Source of the DNA: an uncultured Bryobacteraceae bacterium
GTDB taxonomy: Bacteria > Acidobacteriota > Terriglobia > Bryobacterales > Bryobacteraceae
DNA: 6,185 nt
NCBI GenBank assembly: GCA_937921835.1
Contig: CAKZVG010000623.1
Location: 1 to 6,185 of the forward strand
Direction: 5' to 3'
A program made the position numbers and the translations under genes. Positions 1 to 4,965 of the stretch are shown here, in pieces; within the stretch, counting starts at the first letter, position 1, and each line of letters starts with the position of its first letter. The notes under the pieces were generated by a model that saw only the letters and a program-made list of their open reading frames with translations, had not been told where the DNA came from and searched no databases.

Positions 1-532
1 CTCCGCCCCAACCTCGAAAGTCAAAACCGCCGACCGCTTGCACGCCGGGGAGCCCGATGATGAGCGCCAGGGGGTTGCGGCCGCGGGTCGGACGGTCCTC
101 GATCTCCTGGCGCCCCATGGAGATGGTCCGGTCCGAACGCGTGGTGGCAACCAGCAGCGTCTCAGCTTGCACCTCCACGGTGCTGCTGACCTCGCCCACG
201 GCGAGTTCGATCGTTCGCAACTCCACTCGGGCTTGCGCGGTAACGCTGATCCCCTTCTGCTCATGCACCTTAAAACCCGGCATCGTGACTTGCAGATCAT
301 AGCTGCCGGGGATCAGGTTCGTGAAGACAAAAGACCCGGTGGTGTCGGTCTTAAAGCTGCGCACCTGCCGGGAGAGCCCGTGGGTGAGTTCCACCGTCGC
401 GCCCGAGATGAACGCGCCCGAAGGATCCACCACACTGCCCGCGACCTGGCCGGTGACGCTCTGGCCCCTGAGCAGCGGAATGGCTGCCAGCAGGCAGAGC
501 ACGAAAATTTCAGTCCTGCGAAGTCTTCTCAC
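1..532 (-). CDS. TonB-dependent receptor, Oar-like, N-terminal part (cut by left edge)
   Basis: This is the first 177 residues of an outer-membrane receptor whose C-terminal part lies beyond the left edge. Residues 1-25 form a Sec signal peptide: basic MRRLRR, then a hydrophobic stretch ending LLRGQS. Residues 26 to about 112 form a carboxypeptidase-regulatory-like beta-sandwich, with VVDPSGAFISGATV near 34-47, TTGSF at 64-68, PGSYDL at 75-80 and a PGFK turn at 85-88. A linker follows (VGEVSSTVEV, 112-121), then the start of the TonB plug (RPTRGRNP at 147-154, LPGVQAVGG at 161-169). This order is typical of Oar-like receptors, which are expanded in Acidobacteriota and take up large or oligomeric substrates. 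The frame opens TGA-GTG-GTG; the second GTG is chosen because the ribosome binding site sits 6 nt before it. It follows the two glycosidase genes in the same direction after a 290-bp gap, which suggests its own promoter. A role in sugar import is inferred from the neighbours only. Confidence 0.88.
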   Translation of the reverse strand, partial: MRRLRRTEIFVLCLLAAIPLLRGQSVTGQVAGSVVDPSGAFISGATVELTHGLSRQVRSFKTDTTGSFVFTNLIPGSYDLQVTMPGFKVHEQKGISVTAQARVELRTIELAVGEVSSTVEVQAETLLVATTRSDRTISMGRQEIEDRPTRGRNPLALIIGLPGVQAVGGFDFRGWGG

Positions 533-535
533 CAC

Positions 536-543
536 TCACCCCC
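536..543 (-). promoter_or_regulatory. Ribosome binding site of the TonB receptor gene; decides the start
   Basis: On the minus strand the sequence is GGGGGTGA, which can pair with the 16S anti-Shine-Dalgarno end through GGGGTGA with one G-U wobble. The last G of the G-run lies 6 nt before the GTG at 532-530. It is only 3 nt before the in-frame GTG at 535-533, so the inner GTG is favoured. An in-frame TGA (538-536) rules out any longer start. Confidence 0.6.
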
Positions 544-546
544 AAC

Positions 547-598
547 GAGACGGCTCTTGGGAACCGGAGTCGGCTTCGACGTTTACGCGTGCCGTCTC
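547..598 (-). repeat. 8-bp inverted repeat in the leader of the TonB receptor gene
   Basis: GAGACGGC at 547-554 and GCCGTCTC at 591-598 are perfect reverse complements, separated by 36 bp. Inside them lies a smaller stem, GTCG (569-572) and CGAC (577-580), around a 4-nt loop. If transcription starts near 681, this lies in the 5' leader, and its downstream arm ends only 3 nt before the ribosome binding site. It could be an mRNA fold or a protein site. The long loop makes a stable hairpin uncertain. Confidence 0.35.
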
Positions 599-665
599 TC
601 CCCGTCGGCGAGAACCCGCGGCGCTGTCCCCACCTTGGCCGCTTACCCCGCTACATTTTCCGGCC

Positions 666-705
666 CCCGAACCGGCTGCCAGCGTCGATCATCGCCCGAA
701 CCGGC
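666..705. repeat. Two 11-bp direct repeats upstream of the TonB receptor gene
   Basis: CCCGAACCGGC occurs at 666-676 and again at 695-705, with a 29-bp period. The second copy falls entirely between the proposed -35 and -10 elements of the receptor promoter; the first falls just past the expected start of transcription. A related GAACCGG is at 561-567. This placement suits an operator, but nothing in the sequence identifies a regulator. Confidence 0.35.
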
Positions 706-716
706 GGCTCTGTCAA
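688..716 (-). promoter_or_regulatory. Possible sigma-70 promoter for the TonB receptor gene
   Basis: On the minus strand a perfect TTGACA (716-711) is followed after 17 bp by GATGAT (693-688), which matches TATAAT at four of six positions. Transcription would start near 681 and leave a leader of about 150 nt before the GTG at 532. The -35 and spacing are good and the -10 is mediocre. In the 290-bp gap (533-822) this is the best promoter candidate seen. Confidence 0.4.
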
Positions 717-822
717 GAGGCAAGTTTCGGGGAGACAAGGAGAGTCCCGCCTGAGTTGCCAGTTGATTGATTTGCAGACTCGGGGAAATGCAAGAACCGC
801 CCGGATTCGCTGCGGCCGGGTG

Positions 823-2262
823 TCAAACCACCACGGAGCGGTCCGTGATCACCAGGGGATAGTCTTCGAGCGGCAATTCCTCGAAGCGCCAGTAGCCGCT
901 TGCCAGGCTGGCCTTGCTGGGCGTGGTCACCGCGCCGGTGAGCAGGTCCACCAGCACCGGGTTCTCGAGGCGCGCCTGGCGGCCGCTCCAGGCCATGACG
1001 CGAAGAGTGGAGGCGCGGTAGGGTTGCTGGAGGTCGGAAGGATACCAGTAGACGTACAGGGGCCGGTTCCGGCGCGAGTACGCCGCGGTGTGGATGGCGA
1101 GTTCCTCGGCGGCGGGCGCGGCGGAGTCGAGGCGGATGAGGAAGTCCGCCTTGCGGGTCTCGGAGTCGAAGAGCGCGCACATGTTCTGATACGCGTAATA
1201 GGAGGGCTTGGGGCTGTAGTCGCGGCCGCGGATCAGCCCTTTGCTGTTGGTGGTGTCGCCGCGCTCGGCGGACCAGCCATAGGTGATGCGGCCATAGTCT
1301 GGCATGTCGGAGGCGTGGAAGTAACTGGTAAGTTCGAGTTCCAGCCCGAAGTCCAGCAGGCTGCGGCGCAGCAGCCAGCGCGCCTGCGTGGCTTCGCTCC
1401 ATTCGTAATTGGACAGTCCGCCGACTCCGTTGTTCATCGAGGGCGCGCCGTTCTCGCCGTTCCAGAGCTTGAGCTTCGGATTGTAGCGGGCCAGGAACGA
1501 GCGGAAGAACTGGACGTCGCGCGCGTAGTTGGCTTCCGGGCGGGCGCGGTAGCCGTGGTAGGAGATGCGGTCCACCAGCCCGCCGAGCCCCGCCTCCAGG
1601 CACTGCTCGAAGTACTCCATCCCCATGGGGAACTGCATGAACGCGCCGCCCACGATCACCGCATCCGGGATGTGCCGGCGGATGGCGGGCGCGCTGAGCT
1701 TGACTAGTTCGAGGTAGCCGGCCGGGTCGGGTGTCTCGCTGGGCCGCCAGAAGGTCTTCCCGTTGGGCTCGTTCCAGATCTCCCAGTGGCGCACGCGGCT
1801 CCGGAAGTGCCTGGCGGTCTCGCTGGTGAAGCGGCGCCAGGCTTCGCGCGCTTCGGGGCTGTTGAGCGGAACCCAGCCCACTCCCTGGTGCCGCTCGGCG
1901 CCGGGCGTGTAGAGCGGGTTGCCGAAGCCCAGGCTGAACCAGGGCTGGACGCCCATGCCCAGCAGCGCATCGACGATGTGGTCCAGCCAGCGGAAATCAT
2001 AAACGCCCTTTTGTGTTTCGCAGCGGATCCAGCCCGTCTGCACGCGCGCCCACTTCGCGCCCAGCCGCGCCAGGTGCGGATAGACGCGCCCGGCGTCGAA
2101 GAGCTGGCGGTCGAGAGTCTCGAAGCCGACCGAAAAGGGCGACGACGCGATTGCAAGCGGCGTGCGCGGCCTGAGCTTCAGCGGCGCTTGCGCCAGAGCC
2201 CGCGCGGGCGCCGCGAGCGCTGCGGGGAGAGTGAGGAGTTGCCTGCGATTCCAGGAGTTCAT
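823..2262 (-). CDS. Secreted clan GH-A retaining glycoside hydrolase, GH39-like
   Basis: The 479-residue product begins with a Tat-type signal (NRRQLL at 5-10, hydrophobic AALAAPARALA, likely cleavage near 24). A (beta/alpha)8 barrel follows: strand 2 WARVQTGW at 71-78, strand 3 QPWFSLGFGNP at 106-116, strand 4 HWEIWNEPNG at 159-168 with Glu165 as the expected acid/base, strand 6 SYHGY at 234-238, strand 7 KLWNGENG at 265-272 with Glu270 as the expected nucleophile, and SYFHASD near 313-319. KPSYYAY at 352-358 closes the barrel in the GH39 manner. Residues from about 385 form a C-terminal beta domain with VLVDLLTG and a LPLEDYPLVITD ending. The acid/base-nucleophile spacing suits clan GH-A. 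The substrate is not readable; xyloside, arabinoside or uronic glycan cleavage are all possible, and GH5-like cellulase annotations may also appear. The start ATG overlaps the upstream TGA as ATGA and is preceded by AAGGG 7 nt away, so the two hydrolases are probably translationally coupled. Confidence 0.85.
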   Translation of the reverse strand: MNSWNRRQLLTLPAALAAPARALAQAPLKLRPRTPLAIASSPFSVGFETLDRQLFDAGRVYPHLARLGAKWARVQTGWIRCETQKGVYDFRWLDHIVDALLGMGVQPWFSLGFGNPLYTPGAERHQGVGWVPLNSPEAREAWRRFTSETARHFRSRVRHWEIWNEPNGKTFWRPSETPDPAGYLELVKLSAPAIRRHIPDAVIVGGAFMQFPMGMEYFEQCLEAGLGGLVDRISYHGYRARPEANYARDVQFFRSFLARYNPKLKLWNGENGAPSMNNGVGGLSNYEWSEATQARWLLRRSLLDFGLELELTSYFHASDMPDYGRITYGWSAERGDTTNSKGLIRGRDYSPKPSYYAYQNMCALFDSETRKADFLIRLDSAAPAAEELAIHTAAYSRRNRPLYVYWYPSDLQQPYRASTLRVMAWSGRQARLENPVLVDLLTGAVTTPSKASLASGYWRFEELPLEDYPLVITDRSVVV

Positions 2263-3716
2263 TCCGATTCCCTTCCTTCCAGGGCCGCCAGAAGCTGCCC
2301 GAACAGGCCCATGCCGAATTGCAGCGCGACGCGGTAATCGCTGCGTTGCAGGTCTTCCCCGCCCTCGCGCTTGTTGGATTGCGAGACGCCGGTGAGGAAG
2401 CCGTCCGGGGTCAGAAAGCGCTCCACGCCGCGGGCGGTTTTGCGGGCCGCCTCCAGAAAGGCCGGGGGCAGCCACCCGTGGCGGACGCCCAGGGCGAGCG
2501 CGGCGGCGATGCCCGAGGATCCCGACGTGTCGGGCTTGACCCGCGGCTCGTGCACGAAGCCGCTCCAGAGACCGTCGGGGCGCTGCCGGCGGACGGCCCA
2601 TTCGGCCACCCGGCGGCATTCGGCCCGGAGGTCGTCCAGATCCTCGCCCGGCCCCAGCGCGGCCAGCGTGCGGGTGATCCCGAGAAAATACCAGGCCACG
2701 CCGCGCGACCAGTTTTGATACGTGCGGCGGCCATCCGGGTGCCAGCGCAACCAGATGTCGTCGCCCACCACCAGCCGCTGCTGCCGCAAGCGCAGTTGCC
2801 GCAGCGCGGATTCGCGCGCGTCCGGGCGGCGCTGGGCGCGCCAGATCATGGCCAGCGGATAGCCGATGGTGTAGCAGCCCTCGGCCGAGGTCGCGCCGCC
2901 GACTACGGCGCCCTCGGGGTCCTCGCGCGCTTTCCAGTGCGCCAGGGCGCGGGCGACGGCGGGGTGCCCGGGCAGTTCGGCGGCCAGCACGGCGATGGGC
3001 AGCGTGCTCTCCACGCCGGCGAACAGGACCTCTGGAATCTCGCCGCCCGGCCGCTGGAAGTTGTACTCGAGGTGCCGCGCGAGGCCGCGCTTCAAACCGA
3101 GATCGCGCAAGCCGTCCAGGACGCAGCCGCCCATCCAGGTGAGCGGCGCCAGGCTGTCGAGCGAATCCATGCGCGCGCGGAATTCCTCGAGCGGGCGCGC
3201 CCCTTGCGCGGCGTACAACTGCGGCATCAGACCCGGCGCCTCAAAGCGCGGCTCGCCCGTGCGCAACAGCCACAGCGGCGTGGTCCCCTTCCTCAGCGTC
3301 AGCCGGAGGCCCTCCTTGGCGGCCGCCGTGGCGTCGCGCGCGGACAGTTCGAGATCGAAAGTTTCGAACGGGCAGGAAAGACGCAGGTCAAGGACGCCGA
3401 GACGCCTTCCGGAGCGCGCCAGCGCCACCGCGAGTTCCTTGTTCTCGCGCTGATCCACCGCCACCGCCAGCCGCAGGCGCGCCGCGGTGCGCGGCGCGGC
3501 GCCGCTCCAGGAGAGCACCGCGCCGTCCGTCCCGGGCGCGACCGTAAAGCACCCGAATCCGTAGGGCCGCAGATTGGGCGGAGGCGGCGCGCCGCCGTCG
3601 CCTTCGGGCGCGCGCGCCGGGTAGCGTCGCACGGGCGAACCCGCCGCTGCCCATGCCAGCCCGGCAAGGGGCAACGCCGCGCTTCGTGAAAGAACCGACC
3701 GACGGCTGAGCGTCAT
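2259..3716 (-). CDS. Tat-exported GH88/GH105-like (alpha/alpha)6 glycoside hydrolase
   Basis: The 485-residue product opens with a clear twin-arginine signal (LSRRSVLS at 3-10, then ALPLAGLAWAAAG). Residues about 50-185 look beta-rich and have no family I recognise. From Trp194 the pattern is that of unsaturated uronyl hydrolases: WMGGCVLDGLRDLG at 194-207, TSAEGCYTIGYPLAMIW at 276-292, NWSRGVAW at 335-342 (compare the W-x-R-G-x-A/G-W signature), DTSGSSGIAAALALG at 396-410, and a late DGFLTGVSQSN at 438-448. Known GH88 and GH105 enzymes remove a 4,5-unsaturated uronic acid from lyase products by hydrating its double bond. Here the catalytic Asp of the I/V-D-x-x-x motif aligns with Glu279, so the same chemistry is not assured. 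It is the first gene of the left-pointing operon. AGGAGG lies 7 nt before its ATG, and its stop overlaps the next start. The family is likely; the substrate is unknown. Confidence 0.7.
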   Translation of the reverse strand: MTLSRRSVLSRSAALPLAGLAWAAAGSPVRRYPARAPEGDGGAPPPPNLRPYGFGCFTVAPGTDGAVLSWSGAAPRTAARLRLAVAVDQRENKELAVALARSGRRLGVLDLRLSCPFETFDLELSARDATAAAKEGLRLTLRKGTTPLWLLRTGEPRFEAPGLMPQLYAAQGARPLEEFRARMDSLDSLAPLTWMGGCVLDGLRDLGLKRGLARHLEYNFQRPGGEIPEVLFAGVESTLPIAVLAAELPGHPAVARALAHWKAREDPEGAVVGGATSAEGCYTIGYPLAMIWRAQRRPDARESALRQLRLRQQRLVVGDDIWLRWHPDGRRTYQNWSRGVAWYFLGITRTLAALGPGEDLDDLRAECRRVAEWAVRRQRPDGLWSGFVHEPRVKPDTSGSSGIAAALALGVRHGWLPPAFLEAARKTARGVERFLTPDGFLTGVSQSNKREGGEDLQRSDYRVALQFGMGLFGQLLAALEGRESE

Positions 3717-3723
3717 GCAGCTT

Positions 3724-3729
3724 CCTCCT
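3724..3729 (-). promoter_or_regulatory. Ribosome binding site of the GH88/105-like gene
   Basis: A perfect AGGAGG on the minus strand lies 7 nt before the ATG at 3716-3714. This fixes that start and suggests strong translation of the first gene of the operon. Confidence 0.8.
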
Positions 3730-3742
3730 GTTTCCGGGCCAG

Positions 3743-3751
3743 TGTATCACA
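3743..3751 (-). promoter_or_regulatory. Possible extended -10 for the left-pointing hydrolase operon
   Basis: On the minus strand TG-T-GATACA (3751-3743) resembles an extended -10, although GATACA matches TATAAT at only three positions and no clear -35 sits at the right distance. Transcription would start near 3736 and leave a leader of about 20 nt carrying AGGAGG. The element lies in the left arm of the inverted repeat at 3744-3792 and mirrors the right-hand element. Confidence 0.35.
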
Positions 3752-3792
3752 GTTGCGCAAAACTCTTGCGCACGGCGTTCCAACTGTGATAC
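3744..3792. repeat. Perfect 12-bp inverted repeat in the divergent control region; probable operator
   Basis: GTATCACAGTTG at 3744-3755 and CAACTGTGATAC at 3781-3792 are exact reverse complements around a 25-bp spacer. After one mismatch two further outer pairs match (3741-3742 with 3794-3795). The repeat sits midway between two diverging genes, so it is not a terminator. Each arm overlaps a possible -10, so a protein bound to both arms could control both operons at once. The regulator family cannot be named from the sequence. Confidence 0.65.
3754..3772. repeat. Nested 7-bp inverted repeat inside the control region
   Basis: TGCGCAA (3754-3760) and TTGCGCA (3766-3772) are perfect reverse complements around the 5-bp AACTC. 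The left half shares two bases with the outer repeat's left arm, and the nested repeat is off-centre to the left. It may be a second binding site or part of one compound operator. The right half also supplies the TTGCGC that could act as a weak -35 for the right-pointing genes. Confidence 0.5.
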
Positions 3793-3793
3793 T
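3766..3793 (+). promoter_or_regulatory. Possible promoter for the serine hydrolase and propeller genes
   Basis: TTGCGC (3766-3771, three of six bases of the -35 consensus) precedes, by 16 bp, TG-T-GATACT, an extended -10 with hexamer at 3788-3793 matching TATAAT at four of six positions. Transcription would start near 3800, about 20 nt before the GTG at 3820. The -10 lies within the right arm of the 12-bp inverted repeat. Confidence 0.45.
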
Positions 3794-3808
3794 CTCGGTT
3801 TCCTTCCC

Positions 3809-3817
3809 GGGAGGTGA
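3809..3817 (+). promoter_or_regulatory. Ribosome binding site of the serine hydrolase gene; decides the start
   Basis: GGGAGGTGA is close to the full anti-Shine-Dalgarno complement. It overlaps the upstream GTG at 3814-3816, so that codon cannot be served by it. The GTG at 3820-3822 lies 5 nt after GGAGG and is therefore the chosen start. Confidence 0.7.
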
Positions 3818-3819
3818 CG

Positions 3820-4965
3820 GTGCGGCTCGCGGTGGCGGTGGTGGTGGCGCTGGCGGGATCGTTGGCGGCGGCGGGCCGCGCGGCGCCGGCGCGGGCGGTG
3901 GCCGAGGCGGTGGAGAAGGAGATCGCCGCGGGGCGGTTTCCGGGCGCGGTGGTGATGGTTGGGACGAGGGAGAAGGTCCTCTATCACGGCGCGTTTGGAC
4001 TGGCGCAGGTGACGCCGCGGCGCGCGCCGATGCGCAAGGACTCGATCTTCGACGTGGCGAGCGTGACCAAGGTGGTCTGCACAGCGACGGCGGTGGGCAT
4101 CTGCGCGGACCGCGGGCTGATCGATCCGGACGGCATGCTGCTCGACTACCTGCCGGATTACCGGGCGCCGGGCGCGGACAAGATCCGTCTGCGCCATCTT
4201 GCGTCGCACACCTCCGGCTTTCCGGATTCGCCGCGCGTGGGCGGCGCGAAGGGCGAATTCCGCGGCGAGGAGGTCTTCCGGCAGCTTTTGTTTTTCGCGC
4301 CGCGCTGGCCGGCGGATACGAAGTTCGCCTACGCCTGCCGCAACGCGATTCTGCTGGGCGTGATGGTGGAGCGCGTCACCGGGCAGCGTTTTGACGAGTT
4401 CTGCCGGCGGGAGATCTTCGGCCCGCTTGAGATGAAGGAATCGGCATTCAACCGCGTGCCGCCCGGGCCGCGCGTGGTGGGCACGCACAACCCGGTGCTG
4501 GGGGAAAGCCATGCCCAGGACACGGCCGCGGCGGGGCGCGCGATCGGGAGCGCCGGGCTGTACTCGACGGCGCGCGACCTGGCGCATTTCTGCCAGATGA
4601 TGCTCGGCCGGGGTGAGTGGCGCGGGAAGCGGATTCTGTCGGAGAGGGTAATCCAGGATTTTGTTACTCCGTACCGCAATCCGAAGTTCGCCAGCCGCGG
4701 GTTTCTCTGGCAGATCGGTCCCGGAGCGCCGCAAATGGGGCCGCGCACTTACGGACACGGGGGCAACACGGGGATTTCGCTCTGGATCGATCCCGACGCG
4801 GAGGTCTTTACCCTGGTGCTGACCAACCGCACCCACCCGGTGCGGCACTCCTACGATACGGAACAGGGACGGCAGGAAGTCCTGGCGCGCGGACGCGTCG
4901 CGGAAGCCGCATTGAAGGCGCTGGGGTATGGAACGAATCAGAAAGGAGTCGCTCATGTCCGGTAG
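3820..4965 (+). CDS. Secreted class C beta-lactamase-fold serine hydrolase (esterase-like)
   Basis: The 381-residue product has a signal peptide (VAVVVALAGSLAAAGRAAPA, about 4-24) and one beta-lactamase/transpeptidase-like domain. The family landmarks are ASVTK at 80-84 with nucleophile Ser81 and Lys84, LRHLASHTSGFP at 124-135, FAYACRNAILLG at 169-180, the SAGLYSTARDLAHF stretch at 244-257, and YGHGGNTG at 311-318, where His313-Gly-Gly replaces the KTG motif as in many non-lactamase members. Family members include esterases, D-aminopeptidases and EstB-type hydrolases; true antibiotic resistance is not suggested here. The usual Tyr-x-Asn triad reads Tyr171-Ala-Cys173, which is unusual. It is the first gene of the right-pointing arm. 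Its last 11 bp overlap the propeller gene, so the two are likely cotranscribed. Next to two glycosidases, removal of acyl groups from a glycan is a reasonable but unproven role. Confidence 0.87.
   Translation: MRLAVAVVVALAGSLAAAGRAAPARAVAEAVEKEIAAGRFPGAVVMVGTREKVLYHGAFGLAQVTPRRAPMRKDSIFDVASVTKVVCTATAVGICADRGLIDPDGMLLDYLPDYRAPGADKIRLRHLASHTSGFPDSPRVGGAKGEFRGEEVFRQLLFFAPRWPADTKFAYACRNAILLGVMVERVTGQRFDEFCRREIFGPLEMKESAFNRVPPGPRVVGTHNPVLGESHAQDTAAAGRAIGSAGLYSTARDLAHFCQMMLGRGEWRGKRILSERVIQDFVTPYRNPKFASRGFLWQIGPGAPQMGPRTYGHGGNTGISLWIDPDAEVFTLVLTNRTHPVRHSYDTEQGRQEVLARGRVAEAALKALGYGTNQKGVAHVR

Noticed and set aside
38..754. Plus-strand open frames over the TonB receptor start and its upstream gap
   Set aside because: The minus frame holds the carboxypeptidase-like and plug motifs; the plus frames show no domain or convincing ribosome binding site.
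800..820. CCCGG/CCGGG stem just after the GH39-like stop codon as a terminator
   Set aside because: The stem is only 5 bp with an 11-nt loop, and no T-run follows it on the minus strand, so an intrinsic terminator cannot be supported.
821..826. TTGACA on the minus strand at the end of the GH39-like gene as a promoter -35
   Set aside because: The position 17 bp downstream (803-798) reads CGGGCG, with no resemblance to a -10.
589..1707. Long plus-strand open frame (372 codons) opposite the GH39-like gene
   Set aside because: It lies antisense to a gene with clear catalytic motifs, its translation is low-complexity Ala/Gly/Val/Arg, and it has no recognisable domain. Such frames arise from high-GC third positions.
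2263..2619. Upstream extension of the GH39-like reading frame by 119 codons
   Set aside because: The extension overlaps the GH88/105-like gene in another frame and would bury the Tat signal; the ATG at 2262 has both a ribosome binding site and the ATGA overlap.
2319..3689. Long plus-strand open frame (456 codons) opposite the GH88/105-like gene
   Set aside because: It is antisense to the motif-bearing gene, rich in Arg/Ala/Gly/Gln, has no domain signature, and is a codon-bias shadow.
3820..3910. GGTGGCGG-rich low-complexity stretch as a possible tandem repeat
   Set aside because: It encodes the Val/Ala-rich signal peptide and start of the serine hydrolase with GC-rich codons; no regular repeat unit is present.
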